From Bacteroidota bacterium (GTDB taxonomy: Bacteria; Bacteroidota; Bacteroidia; B-17B0; Aurantibacillaceae), in assembly GCA_023433205.1 (NCBI GenBank), contig JAEZDS010000106.1:1-27227 (forward strand): a stretch of 27,227 nt of DNA, given 5' to 3'. Position numbers and translations under genes: made by a program. Under the pieces are notes generated by a model. That model was not told where the DNA came from. It was given only the letters and a program-made list of their open reading frames with translations, and made no database searches. Each line of letters opens with the position of its first letter. Within the stretch, counting starts at the first letter, position 1. Below are positions 16,883 to 24,749 of this stretch, piece by piece.

Positions 16883-16900
16883 TTAAAGCAAGGTTCACAT

Positions 16901-18046
16901 ATGAAGAAATTACTATTAAGCTGCCTGGTCTTATTGACCTTAGCCTCATCTGCGCAGAAAATGCAGGTGCAGAACATGTTCAACTACCTGCGTAACAAAG
17001 ATTACGTAAAGGCCAAAGAAGCTGCCGATGCGGCAATTACACACCCGCAAACCAGCGACGAACCAAAAACCTGGATGTACCGCGGTAACGTTTACATGGC
17101 CATTTATACCGATACTTCAAAAGCCGTGCGCGACATTGATCCGGAGGCGGAAGAAAAAGCCCTTGAAGCCTACATTAAATGTCTTGAACTTGATAAAGGC
17201 AAAGACATTTACAAAGCCGATGCCAAAGGCAATCTGGTACGATCGGCCGGTGCAACGCTGAACAAGACCAAATATTACAAATTCAGCAAGCAGTACGATA
17301 AGGCGCTGGTTTGTTTCGAGCTACTTGAGCGTTCAATTCCTTTTGATTTTGACGGTGGCATAAAACGTGCCAACATTACCAAAGAAAAGCTCATGTACGA
17401 ACGTTTTGAGTTGTACCAGCTGGCAGGGGATAATAAAAAAGCAGCAGAAATAGCCGACCAGCTCATAGCGATGAACTACAAAGAACCCAAACTGTTTGTA
17501 AGTATGATGAACATGTCGCTGGCAGCCAGAGATACCAATGCTGCACTCAACTACATTGAAAAAGGACGGGTATTCTTTGAAGACAATATGGAGCTTCTGG
17601 GTGTGGAGATTGACATATACAAAAGCAGGAATAAAACAGACGTTCTGAAGAAAAAACTTACCGATGCCATTGAACTGGCACCCGATAATGAGGTTCTGCA
17701 GCTGGTGTTAGGCAATGTTTACAACTCTAACGGAAATATCGAAGAAGCTGAAAAAGCCTTTATGAAGGCACTGGAGATCAATCCCGATTATGACGCTGCA
17801 AATTATAATCTGGGAGTGCTGTACTATACACAAGGAAAAGAGTGGAATGATAAACAAAACAAGTTGCCATTTAATTCTCCAAAATTTGATGAATACGACA
17901 AAAAAACCAAAGAGAGTTTCGCAAAGGCAATAGTATTCCTGGAGAAATATTATGAAGGTAACGAGGATCCCAATACGAAGAAAATAATATACCAGCTGTC
18001 GTTACGTTTGGGCGACAAAGAGAGAATTGCTAAATACAAGCCATAA
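16901..18046 (+). CDS. Exported tetratricopeptide-repeat protein, first of a pair
   Basis: The 381-residue product has a signal peptide MKKLLLSCLVLLTLASSAQ followed by helical repeats. The clearest TPR units lie at about residues 260-310 (NEVLQLVLGNVYNSNGNIEEAEKAF, then ALEINPDYDAANYNLGVLYY). Repeats nearer the N-terminus are degenerate. The frame is open from an ATG at 16835, but those 22 extra residues are encoded by the terminator hairpin and would precede the signal peptide, so 16901 is chosen. Its stop codon abuts the ATG of the next TPR gene with no spacer, so the two form an operon. TPR proteins scaffold protein contacts; the partner is unknown. The pattern is common near gyrA in Bacteroidota as I recall it. 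Confidence 0.87.
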   Translation: MKKLLLSCLVLLTLASSAQKMQVQNMFNYLRNKDYVKAKEAADAAITHPQTSDEPKTWMYRGNVYMAIYTDTSKAVRDIDPEAEEKALEAYIKCLELDKGKDIYKADAKGNLVRSAGATLNKTKYYKFSKQYDKALVCFELLERSIPFDFDGGIKRANITKEKLMYERFELYQLAGDNKKAAEIADQLIAMNYKEPKLFVSMMNMSLAARDTNAALNYIEKGRVFFEDNMELLGVEIDIYKSRNKTDVLKKKLTDAIELAPDNEVLQLVLGNVYNSNGNIEEAEKAFMKALEINPDYDAANYNLGVLYYTQGKEWNDKQNKLPFNSPKFDEYDKKTKESFAKAIVFLEKYYEGNEDPNTKKIIYQLSLRLGDKERIAKYKP

Positions 18047-19399
18047 ATGAAGAAAATAGCCCGTGGTTTATCCATATTGCTGATCCTTTCAGTTTCTGTT
18101 TCCGTTCACGCACAAAAAAGAAAAGTGCAGGCTGCCTGGCGCTCGCTTTCTGATTATGAGGAAAGTGTAAAAGAAGGAAGACCCGGGCAGGATTTTCTGA
18201 TCAAAGCAAAAGAAAACATCGACCTCGCGGCAGCTCACGAATCAACCAGAAAAAATACCAGAGCTCTGACCTACAAATTCAGGATCTATTATGCCCTGTA
18301 CCGGCAGCAGCTGAATGCTGAATCCGAACGGCTTAAAGATTCGATCGGCGACGAAAAGGAAAGATTGGTGGCCGCTTATGGCAGCGCCCCGCTCGATAAC
18401 TTCACTACCGCAAACCACACCCTCGACACCATCCGCAAATATGATCCGGCCTATCTCGAAAAAATAACCGAAGGGCTGGCTAAGAATAATGCAGGACTTG
18501 AAGAGGAGGATATCAGCTTTGCGCTGGCAGTGCAGCAGCTGCGTCTTGAATCGGGAAATATTGCTACAGGAAAATACCGCGCAAAAAATTACGAAACAGC
18601 AGCAGATTATTTTTACAAAACTGCTGTGCTCAACTCTGTGTTGTTAAAAAGCAAAGACACAACCAATTTTTACAATGCCTGTGTGGCGGCCTCACGTTCA
18701 AAAGATCCCGAAAAAATAAGGTTCTACAATAAGGCAATGATAGATGCGGGCCTTGCCACTCCTTATAATTACGAATCACTGTATAATGCGCAGATAGTCC
18801 GTGGCGATAGTGCTGCTGCAATCAGCTCGCTGAAACGCGGGCGAGAGATGTTTCCTGCAGATGTTACCCTTCTTACCCAGGAGACCAATCTTTTTCTTGC
18901 TACGAACAAACAGGAGGAAGCCCTTAATAACCTTAAAATATCATCAGAAAAAGACCCTGAGAATGCGCTGTATTATTTTGTGATGGGTAATATCTATGAT
19001 AATATGGCTAATCCTAAAGATAAAGCCAGCGGTGCAGAACTTGAAAAACCGGCAAATTTTGATGAGCTCTTCGCCAATGCCGAGAAAAACTACCTGAAAG
19101 CCATTGAGCTAAATCCCGGACAGGAATACCTTTACAATTCCCTGTACAACCTTGGCGCCATGTACAACAACTACGGAGGCTATATTGGCGCACGTACTGC
19201 CGCAAACACCAAACAGCAAAAAGAAATAGACGCTAACGCGCAGGTTTATTATAAAAAGGCCATTCCTAACCTTGAGCGTGCCTTGAATCTGCGGCCCGGC
19301 GATAAGCCAACCATGGCTGCGCTGCGCAAACTGTACCTTCTAACGAAGAATCAGGCGAAGGCCAAAGAAATGAGCGATAAACTTAAAGAAGCAGAGTAG
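18047..19399 (+). CDS. Exported tetratricopeptide-repeat protein, second of a pair
   Basis: The 450-residue product has a signal peptide (MKKIARGLSILLILSVSVSVHA) and shares its layout with the preceding gene: a short N-terminal module, a poorly conserved helical middle and TPR units in the C-terminal third (ENALYYFVMGNIYDNMA, ALYLKAIELNPGQ-like unit near 350, and a final ALNLRPGDKPTMAALRKLY). The second repeat contains an insertion that also appears in the first protein between its last repeats, so the two are probably ancient paralogues from a tandem duplication. The ATG directly follows the upstream stop (TAAATG), indicating coupled translation. It converges on the carboxyltransferase gene with a 22-nt gap. 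Function is unknown beyond a likely periplasmic scaffold. Confidence 0.85.
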   Translation: MKKIARGLSILLILSVSVSVHAQKRKVQAAWRSLSDYEESVKEGRPGQDFLIKAKENIDLAAAHESTRKNTRALTYKFRIYYALYRQQLNAESERLKDSIGDEKERLVAAYGSAPLDNFTTANHTLDTIRKYDPAYLEKITEGLAKNNAGLEEEDISFALAVQQLRLESGNIATGKYRAKNYETAADYFYKTAVLNSVLLKSKDTTNFYNACVAASRSKDPEKIRFYNKAMIDAGLATPYNYESLYNAQIVRGDSAAAISSLKRGREMFPADVTLLTQETNLFLATNKQEEALNNLKISSEKDPENALYYFVMGNIYDNMANPKDKASGAELEKPANFDELFANAEKNYLKAIELNPGQEYLYNSLYNLGAMYNNYGGYIGARTAANTKQQKEIDANAQVYYKKAIPNLERALNLRPGDKPTMAALRKLYLLTKNQAKAKEMSDKLKEAE

Positions 19400-19410
19400 A
19401 ATAGGTGTAC

Positions 19411-19431
19411 CCCTTTGTGATTTACAGAGGG
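19411..19431. terminator. Hairpin at a convergent gene junction
   Basis: An 8-bp stem with one G-T wobble (CCCTTTGT with ACAGAGGG, 5-nt loop) sits in the gap between the TPR gene and the convergent carboxyltransferase gene and includes the latter's stop codon. Neither strand has a good T-run, so termination is only a possibility. Confidence 0.3.
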
Positions 19432-20963
19432 ATATTTCCATGCTTTTTCCGAGGCATTTTGTCAACCTTGTTTTCCAGCATCTTAAAAGCTCTTATCAGC
19501 TTCAGGCGAGTGGCACCAGGTTCAATTACCTCATCAATGAACCCTCTTTCTGCAGCACGGTATGGATTGGCAAACTTATCCTTGTATTCATTTTCCTTTT
19601 CCAGCAGTTTTTCTTCCTTGTTTTTCGCAGCGCTGATCTCGTTCCTAAAAATGATCTCTGCGGCCCCTTTTGCGCCCATCACCGCAATCTCAGCAGAGGG
19701 CCAGGCGTAATTCATATCCGCTCCAATGTGTTTGCTGTTCATTACATCATAAGCCCCACCGTAGGCTTTGCGCGTAATTACAGTAATACGAGGCACTGTG
19801 GCCTCACTGAAGGCGAAAAGAAGTTTTGCCCCATTGGTAATAATACCATTCCATTCCTGATCAGTACCTGGTAAAAAGCCTGGTACATCTTCAAATACCA
19901 GCAGCGGAATATTAAAACAATCGCAAAAGCGCACAAATCGGGCTGCTTTGGTTGATGAATGAATATCCAGCACTCCGGCCAGTACAGCAGGCTGGTTGGC
20001 TACAATGCCAATGCTCCGGCCGGCCAGTCGGGCGAATCCCACAACAATATTCTCAGCAAAAAGCCGGTGAACTTCAAAAAAACTATCCTCATCTATTACG
20101 TTTGAAATTACCTCCCTGATGTCGTACGGCTGATTGGCGTTTGAAGGGATGATGTCGTTGAGGGCGCTACGGATCTCATCTGTTTCAATATATTCTTTGG
20201 CGGGCGCCGTATCCTCGCAATTCTGCGGCATATAACTAAGCAGCTGCTTTATGTAGCTGATGGTTTCCATTTCGTTGGCGCAGGCAAAATGTGTAACCCC
20301 GCTTTTTGTGGCGTGGGTATGCGCGCCGCCAAGTTCTTCGCTGGTCACATTCTCGTGGGTAACTGTTTTTACCACGTTGGGCCCGGTCACAAACATGTAA
20401 CTGGTATTTTCAACCATCAGGGTAAAATCAGTCATGGCCGGACTATAAACCGCACCACCGGCGCAGGGTCCCATTATGGCCGAGATCTGAGGAATAACCC
20501 CGCTACTACGCACATTGCGGTAAAATATATCGGCGTACCCGCCCAGTGAAACCACACCTTCCTGAATTCTGGCCCCTCCGCTATCGTTCAATCCAATCAG
20601 GGGAGCGCCATTCTTCATTGCAAGATCCATGATCTTACAGATCTTTTCGGCGTGCGTTTCGCTAAGGCTTCCGCCAAAAACAGTAAAGTCCTGTGAAAAA
20701 ACATACGTAAGCCTGCCATTGATATTACCATATCCGGTTATAACACCGTCGCCCAGGTATTTTTCTTTATCAAGACCAAAATCATTGCTGCGGTGCTGTA
20801 CCAGCATGCCGATCTCTTCAAAAGTACCTTCGTCCATCAAAAAATGGATCCTTTCCCTTGCAGTAAGTTTCCCCTTTTTGTGCTGAGCGTCAATTCTTTT
20901 CTGGCCTCCGCCAAGCAGCGCCTCCTTTTTTTTATCTCTGAGAGTAGTGATCTTTTCGTTCAT
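19422..20963 (-). CDS. Biotin-dependent acyl-CoA carboxylase, carboxyltransferase (beta) subunit, propionyl-CoA type
   Basis: The 513-residue product contains both crotonase-fold halves of the PccB/MmdA family. KLTARERI (about 32-39) is the usual N-terminal motif. The N half has LNDSGGARIQEG and the oxyanion-hole region MGPCAGGAVYSPAMTDF; the C half has VEDVPGFLPGTDQEW-like and RKAYGGAYDVMNSKHIGAD. Asp406 in GGAYDVM corresponds to the residue known from Streptomyces PccB to favour propionyl-CoA over acetyl-CoA. It should transfer CO2 from carboxybiotin to propionyl-CoA; the alternative is a methylmalonyl-CoA decarboxylase alpha subunit. No biotin carboxylase or carrier gene is adjacent. It lies 50 nt downstream of the UDG gene on the same strand. 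Confidence 0.93.
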   Translation of the reverse strand: MNEKITTLRDKKKEALLGGGQKRIDAQHKKGKLTARERIHFLMDEGTFEEIGMLVQHRSNDFGLDKEKYLGDGVITGYGNINGRLTYVFSQDFTVFGGSLSETHAEKICKIMDLAMKNGAPLIGLNDSGGARIQEGVVSLGGYADIFYRNVRSSGVIPQISAIMGPCAGGAVYSPAMTDFTLMVENTSYMFVTGPNVVKTVTHENVTSEELGGAHTHATKSGVTHFACANEMETISYIKQLLSYMPQNCEDTAPAKEYIETDEIRSALNDIIPSNANQPYDIREVISNVIDEDSFFEVHRLFAENIVVGFARLAGRSIGIVANQPAVLAGVLDIHSSTKAARFVRFCDCFNIPLLVFEDVPGFLPGTDQEWNGIITNGAKLLFAFSEATVPRITVITRKAYGGAYDVMNSKHIGADMNYAWPSAEIAVMGAKGAAEIIFRNEISAAKNKEEKLLEKENEYKDKFANPYRAAERGFIDEVIEPGATRLKLIRAFKMLENKVDKMPRKKHGNIPL

Positions 20964-21013
20964 GCTTAAACATTGTGGCAGTGCTCATGCACCCCCGGCG
21001 AGGCGTAAATATA

Positions 21014-21607
21014 TTACTTAATTTTCAGCTGTGCCTCACCAATTATTTTGTGAATGGTTTCACGCAGCTGGGGCAGCACTTCCTGCTCATACCAGCCGTT
21101 TTTGCGCAGCCACATGCCATTACGCGGAGAGGGATGTACCAGCGGGAAATATTGAGGCAGGTAGTCAGAAAAGTGGCGAACAGTTTCAGTTAAATTTTTT
21201 TTGATTGAATCGCCGAGAAAATATTTTTGCGCGTACCAGCCAATCAGCAATGTAAGCCGCAGTTTTTTTAACTCAGGCATTATTACCGGTTGCCAGCGCC
21301 GCGCACACTCGGGCCGCGGTGGCAGGTCGCCACTCACGCCTTTACCGGGATAACAGAGACCCATGGGTACTATTGCGAAATTGCTGCTGTTGTAAAATGT
21401 TTCACCGTTCACATGCAGCCACCTTCGCAGCGTTTCTCCGCTCTTGTCATCCCAGGGCACACCCGAGGCGTGTACCCGGCGCCCCGGTGCCTGACCTACT
21501 ATAAGGATCTGCGACCTGCTGCTTAGTTGCACAACGGGGCGAGGTTTGTGTGGCAAAAGGTCGCGGCAAATGTCACACGACCTGATCTCAGCCAGTAATT
21601 TTTTCAT
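21014..21607 (-). CDS. Uracil-DNA glycosylase family protein (family 4-like, Fe-S)
   Basis: The 197-residue product resembles family 4/5 uracil-DNA glycosylases. It keeps all four presumed iron-sulfur cysteines in a C-x2-C (Cys11, Cys14) and C-x15-C (Cys85, Cys101) arrangement. Motif A is GQAPGRRVHASGVPWDD (38-54), which departs from the usual GExPG acidic version. Motif B is HPSPRN (158-163). This is a distinct subgroup generally named only at family level; whether it removes uracil is not proven by the sequence. The frame is open to 21685, which would overlap DUF488 by 74 nt; the ATG at 21607 starts MKKLLAEIRSCDIC, as I recall for homologues, and leaves a 4-nt gap after DUF488. It is transcribed between DUF488 and the carboxyltransferase. 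Confidence 0.88.
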   Translation of the reverse strand: MKKLLAEIRSCDICRDLLPHKPRPVVQLSSRSQILIVGQAPGRRVHASGVPWDDKSGETLRRWLHVNGETFYNSSNFAIVPMGLCYPGKGVSGDLPPRPECARRWQPVIMPELKKLRLTLLIGWYAQKYFLGDSIKKNLTETVRHFSDYLPQYFPLVHPSPRNGMWLRKNGWYEQEVLPQLRETIHKIIGEAQLKIK

Positions 21608-21611
21608 TTTT

Positions 21612-22145
21612 TTAGAAGAGTTGTGGTTTACTGTACACAAGTTTTCCCTCAACCACTCTTGCAGGGCGGGTATAAGGATGTTCATCGGCTGAACCTTCTT
21701 TCATGATATGTAAAACCTCCCAGCCCCTAACCTTCAGGTGATCGGCCACCAGCGCGCGATGGCAGCTCCACCATACAGCCTCTGAACACATAATGGCTGT
21801 GGTTTGCTGCTGCGCTGTTTTTTCAAGTTCTTCTGCGGCTGTGGCAAATTCATCGGTCTCCATATAATCCGCATAACCTCTGAAAGCTGTTACCCTCCAG
21901 GCGTTATTTCTGGAGTCTGGGCGGGGATGGCGTCTGCCGCCAAGATCTTTAAAGTGACGATAACTGATGCCCTCAGCTTCAAGAGAAACTTTAAGCGCCT
22001 CGCTGCCAAAATGCGGGAATCGCCTCGACCCCGGAAAGTTCCTGATGTCGGCAAGCAGCGCTATGTCAAAGGACTTCAGCATCTTTATAAAGTCCTCAGC
22101 GCTGCGGGTGGAATGTCCGATAGTATAGATCTGTTCTTTGCCCAT
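21612..22145 (-). CDS. DUF488 family protein
   Basis: The 177-residue product has the family signature. IYTIGHSTRSAEDFI opens the domain (6-20), followed by LLADIRNFPGSRRFPHF (30-46), HFKDLGGRRHP (64-74) and MCSEAVWWSCHRALVADHL (119-137), whose Cys120 and Cys128-His129-Arg130 are the most conserved part. The biochemical function is not established. It heads a minus-strand run with the UDG family gene (4-nt gap) and the carboxyltransferase. Coupling to a DNA-repair-like gene may be informative. The ATG at 22145 directly precedes the first conserved strand, so the start is secure. Confidence 0.9.
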   Translation of the reverse strand: MGKEQIYTIGHSTRSAEDFIKMLKSFDIALLADIRNFPGSRRFPHFGSEALKVSLEAEGISYRHFKDLGGRRHPRPDSRNNAWRVTAFRGYADYMETDEFATAAEELEKTAQQQTTAIMCSEAVWWSCHRALVADHLKVRGWEVLHIMKEGSADEHPYTRPARVVEGKLVYSKPQLF

Positions 22146-22188
22146 GTTTCAGCATGTACAATTGTTATACCAGCCATAAAATGTTGAA

Positions 22189-22218
22189 AAAGCCCAAATG
22201 AAAGTCAATCTGGGCTTT
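22189..22218. repeat. Inverted repeat between divergent genes
   Basis: AAAGCCCA and TGGGCTTT form an 8-bp perfect stem with a 14-nt loop in the 128-nt gap between DUF488 and the ABC-F gene. It resembles a terminator stem, and the minus strand has a five-T run after it, but no minus-strand gene lies upstream to need one. It may be a leader structure of DUF488 or an operator. The role is unknown. Confidence 0.4.
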
Positions 22219-22273
22219 CAGGCCTGACGATTCCCTTTAATATCAGTATCTTTACAGCCTTTATTTTTTAAGC

Positions 22274-23887
22274 ATGATCTCAGTAAGTAATGTAAGCCTG
22301 CAGTTTGGGAAAAGGGTGTTGTTTGATGATGTAAACGTAAATTTTACACCAGGCAACTGTTATGGTATCATCGGTGCAAATGGCGCGGGAAAGTCCACTT
22401 TTATGAAGATTCTGAGCGGGGAGATCGACCCCACCAGGGGCCGGGTAAGTATACTGCCCGGTATGCGTATGAGCGTGCTGAAGCAGAATCACAACGAGTA
22501 CAACGAATTTACGGTGCTAGAAACAGTGATGATGGGCAATAAACGTTTGTACCAGATCATGAAAGAAAAAGACGCGATTTATGCCAAATCTGACTTTTCG
22601 GAAGCAGATGGCATGAAAGCCAGCGAACTGGAAGCAGAGTTTGCTGAAATGAATGGCTGGAACGCTGAAAGTGAAGCCGGAGAATTACTAACCAACATGG
22701 GAGTGGCTCCTGATACACACTATAACCTGGTAAAAGATCTTTCGGGTAAGGAAAAGGTAAAAACATTGCTGGCACAGGCGCTTTTCGGAAATCCCGATAT
22801 TCTGTTGCTCGATGAGCCTACCAACGACCTGGATGTGGAAACCATCAGCTGGCTCGAGAACTTCCTGGCAGATTTTAACAACACCGTTATCGTTATCAGC
22901 CACGATCGTCACTTTCTGGATGCTGTTTGTACCAACATCTGCGACATCGACTACGGAAAAATGAGCATCTATACCGGCAACTATTCGTTCTGGTACCAGA
23001 TGAGCCAGCTGCAGCTGAAACAACGCAGCGACCAGAATAAAAAGATTGAAGACAAACGTAAGGAGCTTCAGGATTTTGTGGCGCGTTTTAGTGCCAATGC
23101 CAGTAAGAGCAGGCAGGCAACAAGCCGTAAAAAATTGCTTGAAAAACTAACCGTTGACGAAATTCCCGCGAGCACCCGCAAGTATCCGGGCATCATTTTC
23201 CGCCAGGAACGTGAGGCAGGCGATCAGATCTTACTTGTTGAGAATCTTAGTAAAAAATCGCCCGATGGCATGCTCTTTAAAAATGTGGACATAAATGTGA
23301 GGAAGGGTGACAAAATCGCGTTTATCAGCCGAAACCAGCTCGCAGTGTCGGGTTTATTTGCCGTGCTCGCCGGTGAGGACAATGATTACAGTGGAAAATT
23401 CACATTTGGTACAACTATCAGTCCTGCCTATTTACCGAACGATAACGAAAAGTATTTTCAGAGCGATCTTAATCTTATAGACTGGCTCAGGCAATTCAGT
23501 ACTGAAAAAGACGAGACGTACATCAGGGGGTTTCTTGGTAAGATGCTTTTCAGCGGAGAAGAAGTACTGAAAAAATGTTCTGTGCTCAGTGGTGGAGAAA
23601 AAGTGAGGTGTATGACCAGCAGAATGATGCTACAGAATCCAAATCTTCTTATCCTCGACGAACCAACTAATCACCTTGACCTGGAAAGTATCATCGCCTA
23701 TAACGATGCACTAAAAGATTTTGCAGGAACCGTGTTGTTCACCAGTCATGACCACCAGCTGATGCAAACCGTTGCCAACAGAATTATTGAGTTGACGCCT
23801 GGCGGTATTATCGACAAGGAATGTACTTATGATGAATACCTTGAAAACACTGCGCTTCGTGAACAACGGCAGAAGATGTATGTATAG
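22274..23887 (+). CDS. ABC-F family ATP-binding protein (translation factor type)
   Basis: The 537-residue product has two ABC domains on one chain and no membrane segments, as in EttA/YbiT-type ribosome-binding ABC-F proteins. Domain 1 has Walker A GANGAGKST (34-42), signature LSGKEKVK (156-163) and Walker B ILLLDEPTND (176-185). The charged linker (about 245-290, KKIEDKRKELQDFVARFSANASKSRQ) is the P-site tRNA interaction motif region. Domain 2 has LSGGEKVR and LLILDEPTNHLD, but its Walker A position reads FISRNQLAVSG (350-360) and lacks the GxxGxGK loop. Length and the short arm favour the YbiT subgroup. A weak promoter-like pattern (CTG, 20 nt, TATCTTTA at 22247-22254) precedes it. Confidence 0.93.
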   Translation: MISVSNVSLQFGKRVLFDDVNVNFTPGNCYGIIGANGAGKSTFMKILSGEIDPTRGRVSILPGMRMSVLKQNHNEYNEFTVLETVMMGNKRLYQIMKEKDAIYAKSDFSEADGMKASELEAEFAEMNGWNAESEAGELLTNMGVAPDTHYNLVKDLSGKEKVKTLLAQALFGNPDILLLDEPTNDLDVETISWLENFLADFNNTVIVISHDRHFLDAVCTNICDIDYGKMSIYTGNYSFWYQMSQLQLKQRSDQNKKIEDKRKELQDFVARFSANASKSRQATSRKKLLEKLTVDEIPASTRKYPGIIFRQEREAGDQILLVENLSKKSPDGMLFKNVDINVRKGDKIAFISRNQLAVSGLFAVLAGEDNDYSGKFTFGTTISPAYLPNDNEKYFQSDLNLIDWLRQFSTEKDETYIRGFLGKMLFSGEEVLKKCSVLSGGEKVRCMTSRMMLQNPNLLILDEPTNHLDLESIIAYNDALKDFAGTVLFTSHDHQLMQTVANRIIELTPGGIIDKECTYDEYLENTALREQRQKMYV

Positions 23888-23892
23888 CAGTG

Positions 23893-23934
23893 CAAAGTAC
23901 GAAGTACGAAGTACGAAGTGCAAAGTACAAGTTA
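23893..23934. repeat. Heptanucleotide tandem repeat, six units
   Basis: Six consecutive 7-nt units follow the consensus C-R-A-A-G-T-A: caaagta, cgaagta, cgaagta, cgaagtg, caaagta, caagtta. The first five differ by at most two positions from one another. The array starts 5 nt after the ABC-F stop and ends 19 nt before the next start codon. Confidence 0.9.
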
Positions 23935-23953
23935 TAAATACATAACTTAGCGT

Positions 23954-24625
23954 GTGAAGGTTGTTTTTGTATTTGCCATCGTATTTCTTGTTTTTTTTGT
24001 AAAAGCACAGCAGAGTGGTTGGATGCTGGATACTTATACCGGATTTACCCGCCTGGCCCAGCCTGGTGCGTTTAACAAAAGCGGTACTGGTTTCAGATTT
24101 GCTACTGGTTGCTCGTATCGATTCGTTAAAAAAGAAAGCAGTCTGTTTTTTCAGCCGGGAATCTGTTTTACCAGAAACAGTTACAGGGTGCATCTTACCG
24201 ACTATGTGAAAGTTCTTGTTTCCAATTCGGGCGGTAGTTTTATTCCTGCAACGGCTTTGATGATAAGCAGAATGCTTTTCATCAAATCTGGTCTGGTTTT
24301 TTCCATAATGCAGTTTAACCTGGTTGAGCTGGTGTACAAACAAAACAGCACCTACTTTCGTTTCAGCAATCACGATATTCCGAAAAATTACAGTCCTGTT
24401 TTGTATCAGGCAGGACTTCTTGGTGGTTTTTCGTTTTTTCCGGGCAAAGGAAGAGTAGAGCTGGGGGTTTTGTTTCAATACATTGCTTCATCACTTGTTA
24501 AATCAGACTTTAAAATGCGCCTCCAGGGTGCGGCTTTTGAGTCACCTGTCCTTTCTGTGGACTCCAGAGCCTGGATAACTTCATTTTCGCTGGGTTTTAG
24601 TTTGATAAACCCAAATAAGCAATAA
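23954..24625 (+). CDS. Exported beta-barrel-like protein of unknown function
   Basis: The 223-residue product begins with a hydrophobic signal peptide (MKVVFVFAIVFLVFFVKAQ) ending at a Bacteroidota-style Ala-Gln site. The mature part is rich in alternating hydrophobic/polar strands (SGWMLDTYTGFTRL, FRFATGCSYRFV, SLFFQPGICFTR and a final WITSFSLGFSLI), as in small outer-membrane beta-barrels of the PorT/OMP_b-brl type. The start is GTG; no in-frame ATG precedes the signal peptide. It follows the heptamer repeat, so it may have its own transcription. I do not recognise a named family with certainty. Confidence 0.7.
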   Translation: MKVVFVFAIVFLVFFVKAQQSGWMLDTYTGFTRLAQPGAFNKSGTGFRFATGCSYRFVKKESSLFFQPGICFTRNSYRVHLTDYVKVLVSNSGGSFIPATALMISRMLFIKSGLVFSIMQFNLVELVYKQNSTYFRFSNHDIPKNYSPVLYQAGLLGGFSFFPGKGRVELGVLFQYIASSLVKSDFKMRLQGAAFESPVLSVDSRAWITSFSLGFSLINPNKQ

Positions 24626-24652
24626 CTAAAAAAAGTCCGGCAGCAGGCGCAG

Positions 24653-24665
24653 CTTAATTATTAAG
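24653..24665. repeat. Short perfect inverted repeat upstream of the beta-barrel gene
   Basis: CTTAAT-T-ATTAAG is a 13-nt perfect dyad in the 124-nt gap between the two exported-protein genes. It lies about 85 nt before the next start and just upstream of a TTTTTGTTG stretch that could hold a -33 element. It could be an operator, but AT-rich dyads of this size occur by chance. Confidence 0.3.
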
Positions 24666-24749
24666 TACATTTTTGTTGAAAACTCCGGGAGAGTGCAACC
24701 TTTTCTAAAGAGGTGCTGTATTACTTTTACAAAAATTAACACTTAAAAA

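Noticed and set aside
21608..21685. Upstream start of the UDG family gene
   Set aside because: It would overlap DUF488 by 74 nt and adds residues without family support.
23711..24478. Long minus-strand open frame of 255 codons crossing the heptamer array
   Set aside because: It is antisense to the ABC-F end and the exported protein gene; composition is low complexity and no domain is seen.
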